A DNA stretch of 64,000 nt, from the NCBI RefSeq assembly GCF_003667565.1, contig NZ_RCUX01000004.1, forward strand, positions 248,001 to 312,000. Reading direction: 5' to 3'. This DNA is from Mycetocola tolaasinivorans. Lineage in GTDB: Bacteria; Actinomycetota; Actinomycetes; Actinomycetales; Microbacteriaceae. The notes under the pieces were generated by a model, which was given only the letters and a program-made list of their open reading frames with translations, had not been told where the DNA came from and ran no database searches. Positions within the stretch are counted from its first letter, which is position 1. Every line of letters starts with the position of its first letter. Positions 8,842 through 16,941 of the stretch are shown here, piece after piece. The translations under genes were made by a program, and so were the position numbers.

Positions 8842-9107
8842 GGCATCTCGCCCGATTTCGTGTCAGGGTAATGTCCGGGCGTTGATCATCGAGTCCTCTT
8901 CGAAGTCCTACTTAGAGAAGGGTCTAAACCGGCACATCTCGCACAATCTTCACCTGCCACATTTGCAAATCGCTTACGCAGGTTGGGCCACGTCGGCAAC
9001 TCCTTTTAGTGCTGAAGTAAGGCATTCCCGATGAAGACGTATGGGGTCCAGATTATGTTTCGAAATCGCGTCGCGCTGTGGCCGCATGCTGCGGCAGAAT
9101 ATGACAT

Positions 9108-9731
9108 ATGTCAATGGAAGAAGCGTCAGGAACAGCTGAGGCGGTCTCGCTCGCGGGGGTGTGGATTCAAGCCATAATCGCGCTGGTCACCCTCTGCGGT
9201 ATCATCGCGTCCATCTGGATCGCGCGGAAGGGGCAGAAGAATGATCTAAAGCTCGCGAAAGGCGAAGCAGACAGGGCCGAGCGGGCTGACGTCGCTAGTC
9301 AAGCTGCTTCCGAGCGCTCTGAGGCAGCGAGCCGACTCAGCATCGATACGATGACAAGGATCGCAGATGCACTCGACAAGTTGGCTGCGGAGGGAATCAA
9401 CCTTAACAATCTACAAGTTTTGGGTGCAGGGATTGCCTCTGCCAAGGTCTCCTGGAGGCTCAGCCATTTTCAAGGTGATATGTATTTGCTCGAGAACACT
9501 GGCAAAGCTACTGCTTATGACGTACGTCTCGACGCGGACCCGACCTTGACACGGTTCGGGAAGGAATGGGTGCCGAGTCCAGAACTCAAGTCAGGTGATG
9601 TAATGCAGTTCGGAGCCTTACGCACAATGGGCACCCGGGACTCGACGATCACTGTCCAGTGGCGCAACTCTCTTGACGGCGATGAGCAGACTTGGCGCTA
9701 TCCACTTCCGCCACGCCCGCCGCGGCGCTAG
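9108..9731 (+). CDS. Hypothetical membrane-anchored coiled-coil protein
   Basis: 207 residues, family not recognised. Residues about 14-38 form one hydrophobic helix (VWIQAIIALVTLCGIIASIWIA), followed by a highly charged Ala/Glu/Arg helix (about 42-90) likely to be a coiled coil. A beta-rich C-terminal part (about 105-200) has the pattern LENTGKATAYDVRL, common in small immunoglobulin-like domains. A palindrome, GACATATGTC, overlaps the start codon. Similar anchor-plus-coil proteins are frequent in phage and defence islands, which fits the location, but no function can be given. Confidence 0.65.
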   Translation: MSMEEASGTAEAVSLAGVWIQAIIALVTLCGIIASIWIARKGQKNDLKLAKGEADRAERADVASQAASERSEAASRLSIDTMTRIADALDKLAAEGINLNNLQVLGAGIASAKVSWRLSHFQGDMYLLENTGKATAYDVRLDADPTLTRFGKEWVPSPELKSGDVMQFGALRTMGTRDSTITVQWRNSLDGDEQTWRYPLPPRPPRR

Positions 9732-9774
9732 CCAAATCGTCTGATTGGCGGAGGGAAATTGAGATCTTGTCCTT

Positions 9775-9873
9775 TCATTTCCCGAAATCATCAAGGAGGT
9801 TGAGCTTGCGGCGTGCGTTGAGCAGATGCCCAATTGCGTCAATAACGTCTGATAGTTTGCAGGGGTCATCCAT
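9775..9873 (-). CDS. Very short possible protein or gene remnant
   Basis: A 32-residue frame (MDDPCKLSDVIDAIGHLLNA, then an Arg/Lys/Leu-rich end) has a protein-like helical composition and remains open about 30 bases upstream of the ATG. It could be the tail of a deleted gene or a small protein. The hairpin at 9862-9884 overlaps its start codon. Not recognised. Confidence 0.25.
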   Translation of the reverse strand: MDDPCKLSDVIDAIGHLLNARRKLNLLDDFGK

Positions 9874-9884
9874 CGGATGACCCC
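9862..9884. repeat. Perfect inverted repeat
   Basis: GGGGTCATCC and GGATGACCCC flank a 3-base loop. There is no T-tract, so it may be a protein-binding site or a weak terminator. Confidence 0.5.
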
Positions 9885-10095
9885 ATTGAGCGGCTACAAT
9901 GCACCCTTACCAATAAAAAGATCAGACCGTGATGATGCGACAAACCGCCGCCTATTTCACGCCATCCCCGCGTTGGAAATCTCCGGGAACTTAGAGTGAA
10001 TCGATAGCCAGATTCATGAGATCAAAGGGAACCAGTGGGGAATTTCATCATCTCCAACGCCATTCTCACCGCCAGTTCCGTCAACGGTCCAGCTC

Positions 10096-10698
10096 GTGGG
10101 TGATAAACGGCAGGAGCGGCTTCGGTTCGACCCAGAGGTAGATGCTGCTTACCTTGCGGTGGGGCGAAGACTATTGACGGGCGAAGCGCACGAGCAGATG
10201 GTTGATCTACTCGATCCCAAGCACCCGGGCGACATTGTCCTCGACTTCGATGCCGGAGGGCACCTCATCGGGGTTGAGATTCTGGAAGCGCGCACGCTTT
10301 TGCGTACCATGACCCTGAGCGAAGCGCGATGGATCGGGGCCAAAACCGATCCGTCGGTAACGCAAGAGTCTTCGATCGGGGTCAATCAGGTCGACGCAGA
10401 TCCGTTTGGACTGGCCGACGATGTTCGGCAAAGACGGCTGGTTTACGACCCGGAAGCGGACGCAGCCTACCTCGCCGTGGGGCGTGACGCGCAGAGTGGT
10501 GAATCAGACACACAAATCTACGGGATCAGTGATCCGCGCAAGCTGGGGGAAATCATTCTGGGCTTCGACACTGAGGGGCACCTCATTGGGATCGAGGTGT
10601 TGGGTGCCTGCGCGCTGCTGCGGGCCCATACCCTGGAGGAGTCGCGCCGATACGCTCCGATGGAAATCTCGGACCTCCCTGATTTCTCGGACCTTTAG
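10096..10698 (+). CDS. Protein with two tandem DUF2283-like domains
   Basis: 200 residues built from two copies of one module. Copy 1 (about 8-75) reads LRFDPEVDAAYLAVGRRL...DIVLDFDAGGHLIGVEIL; copy 2 (about 112-180) reads LVYDPEADAAYLAVGRDA...EIILGFDTEGHLIGIEVL. Both match DUF2283 (Y/FDPEADA.Y...., then D.....G...GIEIL), usually a single-domain protein of about 70 residues. Each copy ends with a LLR..TL.E.R tail, so the whole unit was duplicated. GTG at 10096 is the first plausible start. Function unknown; it is the last gene before composition returns to normal. Confidence 0.72.
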   Translation: MGDKRQERLRFDPEVDAAYLAVGRRLLTGEAHEQMVDLLDPKHPGDIVLDFDAGGHLIGVEILEARTLLRTMTLSEARWIGAKTDPSVTQESSIGVNQVDADPFGLADDVRQRRLVYDPEADAAYLAVGRDAQSGESDTQIYGISDPRKLGEIILGFDTEGHLIGIEVLGACALLRAHTLEESRRYAPMEISDLPDFSDL

Positions 10699-10736
10699 TC
10701 CACGCCCCTCCCTGCGAGGGTTCGGCTCGGCCGCCG

Positions 10737-11651
10737 CTATTCTGCCCCGTCGATCTCCGCGAACCGGTGGACCACCGCGAGGTCCTGCTCCCCGAGCCCG
10801 GCGTCCACGAGGTCCTCGAAGATTCCGAGGGTGGTGCGGAGTTGGCGGGCGGTGGTGCCGGTGGCGTCGGCCTCGGCCACGGCGGCGGTGAGGTCCTTGA
10901 CCATGAAGGCGGCGATGCCGGTGGGGGAGTAGTCCTTCGCGATCAGGCGGTCGGCCTTGGTTTCGAGCACGCGGGAGCCCGCGTATCCGCCCTGCAGGAG
11001 GGGGAGGAGCGCGGCCACGTCGAGGCCCGCGCGTTCGGCGACCACGGCGGCCTCGGCCACCGCGGTCATGGTGGCGGCCACGATCATCTGGTTGCAGGCC
11101 TTCGCGACCTGGCCCGAGCCCAGCGGGCCCAGGTGCAGCGGGGTGCCCATGGTTTCCAGCACGGGCAGGACGCGCGCCACATCGGCGTTATCGCCGCCAA
11201 CCATGATCGACAGCGTGCCGGCCTCGGCACCCTCGGTGCCGCCAGAGACCGGGGCGTCCACCACGCGCAGCAGGCCGCTGGTTGCGGCATCCAGGCGGGC
11301 GGCGAGTTCGCGCAGCCCGGTGGGGGAGATCGAGGAGCAGACCACCAGCGTGTGCGTGGTGTCGATGCCGGCGAGGAGGCCGTCCGGTCCGGTCAGGACC
11401 TGCTCGATCTGGGCGAGGTCCGGCAGCATCACCACCACAATCTCGGCCGCGAGGGCCAGCTCGCGCGGGGTGGCCTGGGCGATAGCGCCGGACTCCACAA
11501 ACGGGGTCAGAGACTCGGGGCGGCGGCTCTGAACGTGCACCGCGGTACCCGCGGGGCGGCGGGCCAGCAGATTGCGCGCCATCGGGGCCCCCATCGAGCC
11601 CAGACCGATCACGCCAACGGTTAAATTGCGAACATCATTGATCACCATCAT
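10737..11651 (-). CDS. NAD(P)-dependent oxidoreductase, 3-hydroxyisobutyrate dehydrogenase / GlxR family
   Basis: 304 residues. The Rossmann motif GVIGLGSMGAPMARNLL lies near residues 13-29. The family substrate motif DAPVSGGTEGAEAGTLSIMVGG lies near 155-176, and the catalytic region GSGQVAKACNQMIVA follows with its lysine. Members reduce tartronate semialdehyde or oxidise 3-hydroxyisobutyrate and related 3-hydroxyacids. It is divergent from a D-2-hydroxyacid dehydrogenase, and the shared promoter region carries an operator-like motif repeated before the nearby transporter. The exact substrate is not decidable from sequence. Confidence 0.85.
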   Translation of the reverse strand: MMVINDVRNLTVGVIGLGSMGAPMARNLLARRPAGTAVHVQSRRPESLTPFVESGAIAQATPRELALAAEIVVVMLPDLAQIEQVLTGPDGLLAGIDTTHTLVVCSSISPTGLRELAARLDAATSGLLRVVDAPVSGGTEGAEAGTLSIMVGGDNADVARVLPVLETMGTPLHLGPLGSGQVAKACNQMIVAATMTAVAEAAVVAERAGLDVAALLPLLQGGYAGSRVLETKADRLIAKDYSPTGIAAFMVKDLTAAVAEADATGTTARQLRTTLGIFEDLVDAGLGEQDLAVVHRFAEIDGAE

Positions 11652-11664
11652 GCGGCCACTATAT

Positions 11665-11677
11665 CGAACTCCGTTCA
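11665..11677. promoter_or_regulatory. IclR-type operator candidate, divergent promoter
   Basis: CGAACTCCGTTCA: two 5-base half-sites around 3 bases. The run GAACTCCGTTCAG recurs as GAACTTCGTTCAG before the MHS transporter, suggesting one regulator, probably the adjacent IclR protein. Confidence 0.5.
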
Positions 11678-11744
11678 GAGAGCTGTCCATTATGGCTAGT
11701 ATGGGAGTGACCCCGCTCACCGTCGAAAGGAAGGTCCGCGTTCC

Positions 11745-12803
11745 ATGAACGAAAACCCCACCCGCCTCCGCGTCGTAGTTGCCACCCCGCTGCCCGAAGA
11801 GCTTGCGGCCCTGATTACCGAGCGCGAGCCCCGCATCGATCTGGTGCGCGAGGCCGACCTCCTGCCGCCCATGCGCTTCGCCGCCGACTTCGCCGGTGAC
11901 CCCGCCTTCACCCGCACCCCCGAGCAGCAGGCCCGCTTCGAGGAGCTGCTGGATTCCGCGGACGTCCTCTACGGCATTCCCGACGTCAGCCCTGCCGCAC
12001 TCGCGCGCACCGTTGCCGCAAACCCGAAGCTGCGCTGGGTACAGATCATGGCCGCCGGCGGTGGCGGCCAGGTCAAGGCCGCCGATCTCAGCGCGAGCGA
12101 CCTCGAGCGCGTGACGTTCACCACCTCCGCCGGCGTGCACGGCGGACCGCTGGCCGAGTTTGCCGTGTTCGGCGTCTTCGCCGGTGCCAAGACCCTGCCC
12201 CGCCTGCAGAAGCAGCAGGCCGAGCACGCCTGGACCGATCGCTGGGAGATGGGCCAGGTATCCGAACAGACCGTACTGGTCCTCGGCCTCGGCGGCATCG
12301 GCGCCGAGGTTGCGCGCAAGCTCGACGCCCTCGGTGCCCACGTCATCGGTACCAGCCGTCGTCCGGTTGATGTCCCCGGCGTCGCGGAGATCGTGCACCC
12401 GGACAACATTGGCGAGGTCATCAGCCGCGCCGACTCCATCGTTGTCACCCTGCCCGGCACCGCCGCCACCGAGAAGATGCTGAGCGCCGAGCTGCTCGCG
12501 CTCGTGAAGCCCGGCGTGACCGTGGTCAACGTGGGTCGCGGCACCGTGATCGACGAGGACGCCCTCACCGCCGCACTGCAGGACGGCCGGGTGGGCTTCG
12601 CCGCCCTCGACGTTTTCGCCGCCGAACCACTCGACACCGCAAGCCCGCTGTGGGATCTCCCCAACGTGCTGGTCAGCCCGCACACGGCCGCGCTGAACGC
12701 CGCCGAGGAGCGCCGCATCGCCGAGCTGTTCGTCGCCAACGCCACCGCGATTCTGGACGGTCAGACGCCGCGCAACGTTGTTGATACGGTTCAGTTCTAC
12801 TAG
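11745..12803 (+). CDS. D-isomer-specific 2-hydroxyacid dehydrogenase
   Basis: 352 residues. The NAD-binding motif VLGLGGIGAEVARKLDALGAHV lies near 180-201. The catalytic trio is visible: Arg in VNVGRGTVIDEDAL, Glu in DVFAAEPLD, and His in VSPHTAALN. The family interconverts 2-keto acids and D-2-hydroxy acids (glyoxylate/hydroxypyruvate reductase type). The ATG at 11745 follows an AAAGGAAGG ribosome site. It probably forms a unit with the IclR gene 33 bases downstream, and works with the GlxR-like enzyme and transporter on an organic or sugar acid. Confidence 0.87.
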   Translation: MNENPTRLRVVVATPLPEELAALITEREPRIDLVREADLLPPMRFAADFAGDPAFTRTPEQQARFEELLDSADVLYGIPDVSPAALARTVAANPKLRWVQIMAAGGGGQVKAADLSASDLERVTFTTSAGVHGGPLAEFAVFGVFAGAKTLPRLQKQQAEHAWTDRWEMGQVSEQTVLVLGLGGIGAEVARKLDALGAHVIGTSRRPVDVPGVAEIVHPDNIGEVISRADSIVVTLPGTAATEKMLSAELLALVKPGVTVVNVGRGTVIDEDALTAALQDGRVGFAALDVFAAEPLDTASPLWDLPNVLVSPHTAALNAAEERRIAELFVANATAILDGQTPRNVVDTVQFY

Positions 12804-12835
12804 AAACACCCCCGAAGAAAGCGAATCCAGCGCGC

Positions 12836-13627
12836 ATGTCAGACGCACCCCGCACCGAAAAGACCGCCGCCCCCGCGGTGACTCGAGCCATCGCCATCCT
12901 CGATGTGCTGGCGGCCGCCCATGGGCAGCCGCTCGGGATCAGTGAGCTGGCACGCGCGCTGGGTATCGCCAAGTCCTCCACCGCCAACCTCTGTGTGGCG
13001 CTCGAAGAGGGCGGGCTGATCCAGCGCGGCGACCTCGGCTACCGGCTCGGCCGGCGCACGGTCGAGCTCGGCGGGGCCTACCTCGCGAGCTTCGACCAGG
13101 TGCGCGAGTTCTACCGCGTGTGCTCCACTCTGCCGGATCTCAGCGGCGAGCTGGTCCAGATCGCGGTGCTCGACGGCACCGACGTGCTCTACCTCGCCCG
13201 CCACGAGGGGCGCGCCCCGCTGCGCCTGACCGCCGGCATCGGCGACCGCTATCCGGCGGCGCTCACCGCGGTGGGCAACGCGCTGCTCGCCCGCCTGGAT
13301 GACGACGAGATCCGCGCCCGCTTCGCCGATCCCGAAACGCGCCCCCGGGTCACCGAGGCCTCCACCACCGATCTGGACGCGCTGGTCGCGAAGATTCAGC
13401 GCGCCCGCGAGACCGGCTACGGCCTCGACGAGGGCGAGATGTTTGCCACCGTGACCGGCGTTGCCGTGGTCATTCCGCCGCGCAACGCGGGGGATCAGCC
13501 GCTGGCTCTCGGTGCCTCCATGCTCGGACTCGGTGCCGACGACGGGCGTCGCGAGCGCGTGATTCGCGCCCTCGGGCAGGCCGCGGGCGCACTCTCCAAC
13601 CCGCTCCTCGTGGGCGACGTCGCCTAA
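12836..13627 (+). CDS. IclR family transcriptional regulator
   Basis: 263 residues: N-terminal winged helix (about 10-75, AVTRAIAILDVLAAAHGQPLG.SELAR.LGIAKSSTANL) and a C-terminal IclR effector domain (about 90-255, with GDRYPAALTAVGNALLA). IclR proteins sense organic acids or aromatic compounds. It sits between the dehydrogenase and the MHS transporter, and operator-like palindromes lie just after its stop and in the divergent dehydrogenase promoter, so local control of the cluster is the simplest reading. Confidence 0.88.
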   Translation: MSDAPRTEKTAAPAVTRAIAILDVLAAAHGQPLGISELARALGIAKSSTANLCVALEEGGLIQRGDLGYRLGRRTVELGGAYLASFDQVREFYRVCSTLPDLSGELVQIAVLDGTDVLYLARHEGRAPLRLTAGIGDRYPAALTAVGNALLARLDDDEIRARFADPETRPRVTEASTTDLDALVAKIQRARETGYGLDEGEMFATVTGVAVVIPPRNAGDQPLALGASMLGLGADDGRRERVIRALGQAAGALSNPLLVGDVA

Positions 13628-13630
13628 AGC

Positions 13631-13662
13631 GTTCAATATGTTGAACTTCGTTCAGCATGCTG
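13631..13662 (+). promoter_or_regulatory. Clustered palindromes before the MHS transporter
   Basis: Three overlapping elements: GTTCAATATGTTGAAC (13631-13646), TGAACTTCGTTCA (13642-13654) and CAGCATGCTG (13653-13662). The middle one matches the site at 11665-11677. A TATGGT box just downstream could be the -10, placing the sites at the promoter. Confidence 0.6.
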
Positions 13663-13787
13663 TTATGGTGGGGGATGTGGGCACTGCCGCCCACATCGAG
13701 GTAACCCTCGCGTCAAGGTAGACGACCCCCACCCCACGGTGAACCCGGGACTCCGCCAGACGCGAGCCGTCCCGAAAGGTACAGACC

Positions 13788-15179
13788 GTGTCCACATCCC
13801 CCGCCGCTGAGGTTCGCGGATCCGACGATCCGGAATACGCCAACAACCTGCGCCGTGCAACGCTCGCCTCCAGTGTCGGAAGCGCCCTGGAGTACTACGA
13901 CTTCGCCCTCTACGGGCTCGCCTCCGCCCTGATCTTCGGTCAGCTCTTCTTCCCCGCCCTCGGCACCGGTGCCGGCATCGCCGCCGGATTCGCGACCTAC
14001 GCCGTCGGCTTCTTCGCCCGCCCCTTCGGCGGCATCTTCTTCGGTGTCTTGGGCGATAAGCTCGGCCGCAAGTGGGTCCTGATGGCCACCATCGGTCTCA
14101 TGGGTGGTGCCTCCACCCTGATCGGCGTCCTCCCCACCGGTGAGCAGATCGGCATCTGGGCCCCCATCCTCCTCGTCTTCCTGCGCGTTCTGCAGGGCCT
14201 CGGTGCCGGAGCTGAACAGGCCGGTGCCACCACGCTCATGGCCGAGTACGCCCCCGTGCGCCGCCGCGGCTTCTTCTCCGCCCTGCCGTTCGTCGGCATC
14301 ATGGTCGGCACCGTGCTGGCCTCGGTCGTCTTCTACCTCCTCGGCCTCGTCGACCAGCAGATCGTGCACGACTGGCTGTGGCGCGTGCCCTTCCTCGCCT
14401 CGATCCTGCTGATCGCCGTGTCCGTCTTCATCCGCTACCGCCTGGCCGAGTCGCCCACCTTCGTGCAGCTCGAAAAGCAGGAGCAGGAGCAGCACTCGCC
14501 GCTCAAGGAGGTCTTCACCAACTCCTTCGGCAGCGTGCTGCGCGGCATCGGCCTGCGCATGGCCGAGAACGGCGGATCCGCCCTCTACCAGACCCTCGCC
14601 ATCTCCTTCATTACCGTGTACGTCGGTGTCGAGAGCTGGGTGGGCCCGCTCGCCATCGCCATCGGTGCAACCCTCGGTGTGATTATCCTGCCGCTCGCCG
14701 GCGCCCTGAGCGACCGCTTCGGCCGCATGCCCGTCTACCGCGCCGGCGTCATCATCCAGCTGGTTCTCGCCATCCCCGCCTGGTGGCTGATGTCCCAGGG
14801 CAACGTGAGCGTCATCATCCCCGTGCTCGCCCTCACCTACACCCTCTCCATCAACGTGATGCTGGGCGCCCAGTGCGCCACCCTGCCCGAGCTCTTCGGA
14901 AACCGCCACCGCTACGTCGGCGTCGCCGTCTCCCGCGAGTTCTCCGCCGTACTCGCCGGCGGTATCGCCCCGCTGATCGGTGCCTCGCTGCTGACCGCCA
15001 CCACCGGATCCTGGATCCCGCTGGCCGGCTACGTCCTGCTGCTCGGCGCCATCACCCTCTGGGCGACCTTCATCACCCCGGAAACCCGCGGCCGCGACCT
15101 CACCCTGCACGGCGACGCCCTCTCGGACACCGCCGCGCAGATCGCCGAGCGCCCGCTCGCCACCGCCGGACGCGCATAG
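13788..15179 (+). CDS. MFS transporter, metabolite:H+ symporter (MHS) family
   Basis: 463 residues, 12 predicted membrane segments. The MHS signature ALEYYDFALYG lies near 33-43 and the loop 2-3 motif GVLGDKLGRKWVL near 85-97; LAESPTFVQL precedes the central cytosolic loop. MHS proteins import organic acids, osmolytes or aromatic acids with protons. The GTG start at 13788 follows CGAAAGG. A 5' leader of about 100 bases with short hairpins separates it from the operators. The stop overlaps the FAH gene start (TAGTG), so transporter and hydrolase are co-translated. Confidence 0.87.
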   Translation: MSTSPAAEVRGSDDPEYANNLRRATLASSVGSALEYYDFALYGLASALIFGQLFFPALGTGAGIAAGFATYAVGFFARPFGGIFFGVLGDKLGRKWVLMATIGLMGGASTLIGVLPTGEQIGIWAPILLVFLRVLQGLGAGAEQAGATTLMAEYAPVRRRGFFSALPFVGIMVGTVLASVVFYLLGLVDQQIVHDWLWRVPFLASILLIAVSVFIRYRLAESPTFVQLEKQEQEQHSPLKEVFTNSFGSVLRGIGLRMAENGGSALYQTLAISFITVYVGVESWVGPLAIAIGATLGVIILPLAGALSDRFGRMPVYRAGVIIQLVLAIPAWWLMSQGNVSVIIPVLALTYTLSINVMLGAQCATLPELFGNRHRYVGVAVSREFSAVLAGGIAPLIGASLLTATTGSWIPLAGYVLLLGAITLWATFITPETRGRDLTLHGDALSDTAAQIAERPLATAGRA

Positions 15180-15919
15180 TGCGCCGCGCACGACTGCGGG
15201 TCGACGGCAGCATCGTCCCCGTCCGCGAGATCGACGGCGCCTGGCACGAGGTGGCCGACGAGTGGGCCCTCAGCCCGGCCCTCACCGGCCGCAGCTGGCC
15301 CCTCGAGGGTGCGCACCTCGCCTCACCGAGCGACCCAAGAATCATCCTCGGCATGGCGCACAACGGCTCGGCCGCCGATCGCGCCATTCCCCGGCAGGCA
15401 TTCATGAAGTCTGCCCGAACCGCGATCGGCTCGGGGGAGCCCATCCGGATCGTCCCGGGACACGGCAACGTCGTGGCCGAGGCTGAACTCGCCGTGGTCA
15501 TCGGCGTGCACTGCCGCAACGTCAGTGCCGCCGAGGCCGCCACCGTCATCGCCGGATACACCATCGGCAACGACGTCACCGCGACCGACCAGATCGGCCT
15601 CGACGAAAAGATGATCCAGTCCAAGAGTGGAGACGGCTTCACCCCGCTCGGCCCCTGGCTCGTCACCGACCTCGACCCCGACGCGGTGCCGCTCGAGCTC
15701 TTCGTCAACGGAGAACTCCGCTGCCAGAGCGACACCGACCGGCTTGCCTGGAACATCGCCGAACAGATCGAATACCTCAGCGAATACGTGACGCTGGGGC
15801 CCGGAGACGTGATCCTCACCGGCTCGCCGGACACCGCGTCGCCAATCAGACCCGGGGAGACGGTGCGGGCCGCGCTGGACGGCATCGGCATCCTCGAAAA
15901 CCCGGTGCTTGCTCTCTAA
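15179..15919 (+). CDS. Fumarylacetoacetate hydrolase family protein
   Basis: 246 residues. The FAH fold motifs are present: metal-binding glutamates in VVAEAELAVVIG, then GYTIGNDVTATD, KSGDGFTPLGPWLV and the C-terminal GDVILTGSPDTAS. FAH enzymes cleave or decarboxylate diketo or keto-enol acids. The GTG start at 15179 overlaps the transporter stop. With the hydroxyacid dehydrogenases it suggests breakdown of a sugar acid or aromatic-derived acid. A second FAH paralogue occurs at 38202. Confidence 0.85.
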   Translation: MRRARLRVDGSIVPVREIDGAWHEVADEWALSPALTGRSWPLEGAHLASPSDPRIILGMAHNGSAADRAIPRQAFMKSARTAIGSGEPIRIVPGHGNVVAEAELAVVIGVHCRNVSAAEAATVIAGYTIGNDVTATDQIGLDEKMIQSKSGDGFTPLGPWLVTDLDPDAVPLELFVNGELRCQSDTDRLAWNIAEQIEYLSEYVTLGPGDVILTGSPDTASPIRPGETVRAALDGIGILENPVLAL

Positions 15920-15936
15920 GCTTAGGTGCCGGTACA

Positions 15937-15970
15937 ACAAAACCCCCACTGGAAACAGTGGGGGTTTTGT
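15937..15970. terminator. Bidirectional intrinsic terminator
   Basis: ACAAAACCCCCACT and AGTGGGGGTTTTGT flank a 6-base loop between converging genes, giving U-tracts in both directions. Confidence 0.9.
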
Positions 15971-15978
15971 GATGAAAA

Positions 15979-16572
15979 CTATCCCGAGGTCGGGTTACCG
16001 TTCCAGGTCGCGGGCACCATGACCCACAGTAGTTCCGCGCTCTCGTCTCCCAGCACCTTCCAGGAGTGCGGCTCGCGGCCATCGATCGTGAGCGAGTCAC
16101 CCGCCCCGAGTTCCCACACGGCATCGGCAAAGCTCATCTCGATGCGGCCGCGCACCAGGTACACCATGTCGAGCTCGGCGCTCACCGAGTACGGTGCCTC
16201 ACCGCTGTGCCCGCCGGGCTCCACGATGGTGCGCACCACCTGCACACGCTTCTCGGTGCGCGGAGACACCAGGAGCTCCAGCATGCCCTCGCCGCCGAGG
16301 GTGATCCGCGGGGCATCCGCGCCGCGTACCACCAGCTGTTCGGAGCGCTTAAACAGGTCTCCGACGGCAACGTTGAGTACGTCGCAGAGCGCCACCAGGG
16401 TGCTCACGCTCGGCGAGGTCTGGTTGCGCTCCACCCGGGAGATGAAACCCTTGGAAAGACCGGTGGTCTCCGCAAGCTGCTCGATCGTGAGCAGCTGGGC
16501 CTGCCGCGCGGCACGAAGTCGGTGCCCGATCGCGGTGCGGGTAGGGTCTGGCGAAACCGGAAGGGCGCGCAT
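15979..16572 (-). CDS. XRE-family regulator with C-terminal cupin domain
   Basis: 197 residues. HTH about residues 14-70 (IGHRLRAARQAQLLTIEQLAETTGLSKGFISRVER) and a cupin beta-barrel about 115-190 (PGGHSGEAPYSVSAELDMVYLVRGR). Such proteins (PuuR/HipB-cupin type) repress catabolic or polyamine genes and sense a small ligand in the cupin. Convergent with the FAH gene; its target could be the neighbouring catabolic cluster. Confidence 0.87.
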   Translation of the reverse strand: MRALPVSPDPTRTAIGHRLRAARQAQLLTIEQLAETTGLSKGFISRVERNQTSPSVSTLVALCDVLNVAVGDLFKRSEQLVVRGADAPRITLGGEGMLELLVSPRTEKRVQVVRTIVEPGGHSGEAPYSVSAELDMVYLVRGRIEMSFADAVWELGAGDSLTIDGREPHSWKVLGDESAELLWVMVPATWNGNPTSG

Positions 16573-16657
16573 AAAACTCCCGAGACGAGGTAGAAAAGTG
16601 GGCGTGCGGATATTCCCCGGTCAGTCTAGGTGAGATCGGGGAGGAGCGCAGGAAAAC

Positions 16658-16843
16658 CTAGTCGCGTTCGATCTTCGGGTTGTCTTCGGCAACCGTGCCG
16701 ATCGCGAGGGCGAGAGACACAACCCAGCCCAGCCAGAGCAGGACGAGACGCCAGTTTCGGGGGCCTGCGGCGGTCACGCGGATCAGGCCCACGGCACCGA
16801 ATGCGGCGCTGAGGACCCCGAGGTTCAGTAGATACTTACGCAT
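16658..16843 (-). CDS. Small membrane protein of unknown function
   Basis: 61 residues with two hydrophobic segments (about 6-24 and 32-50) separated by a basic loop, ending in a charged tail. The lack of stops, high-GC codon use and position between two minus-strand genes support a real gene; no family recognised. Confidence 0.55.
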   Translation of the reverse strand: MRKYLLNLGVLSAAFGAVGLIRVTAAGPRNWRLVLLWLGWVVSLALAIGTVAEDNPKIERD

Positions 16844-16941
16844 GTGCCCTCATTTCGAACTGGAACGCCACAAGCCTAGCGTGAAACCCCGGCGTGGCAT
16901 CCCACACCGCCGAGAAACCGAAACATTGGTGGGGTGTGGAG

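Larger units (their letters stand above)
9732..10095. other. Island intergenic stretch with no clear gene
   Basis: 364 bases of mixed, AT-richer sequence. Only a 32-codon minus-strand frame (9775-9873) and a perfect hairpin (9862-9884) stand out. No promoter could be assigned with confidence. Confidence 0.4.

Noticed and set aside
8627-9034. 135-codon plus-strand frame in the island
   Set aside because: Arg/Ser-rich without structure; the opposite strand carries more protein-like sequence. Kept as unlikely.
7380-10700. Phage integrase or transposase for the island
   Set aside because: No recombinase motif found in any frame; only a weak IS4-like segment.
10640-10740. Right-end copy of the tRNA-Lys 3' end (attR)
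   Set aside because: No convincing repeat of the T-arm or acceptor sequence was seen at the island's right boundary.
13713-15191. 492-codon minus-strand frame opposite the MHS transporter
   Set aside because: Gly/Glu/Asp/His-rich antisense shadow; the opposite strand encodes a recognisable transporter.
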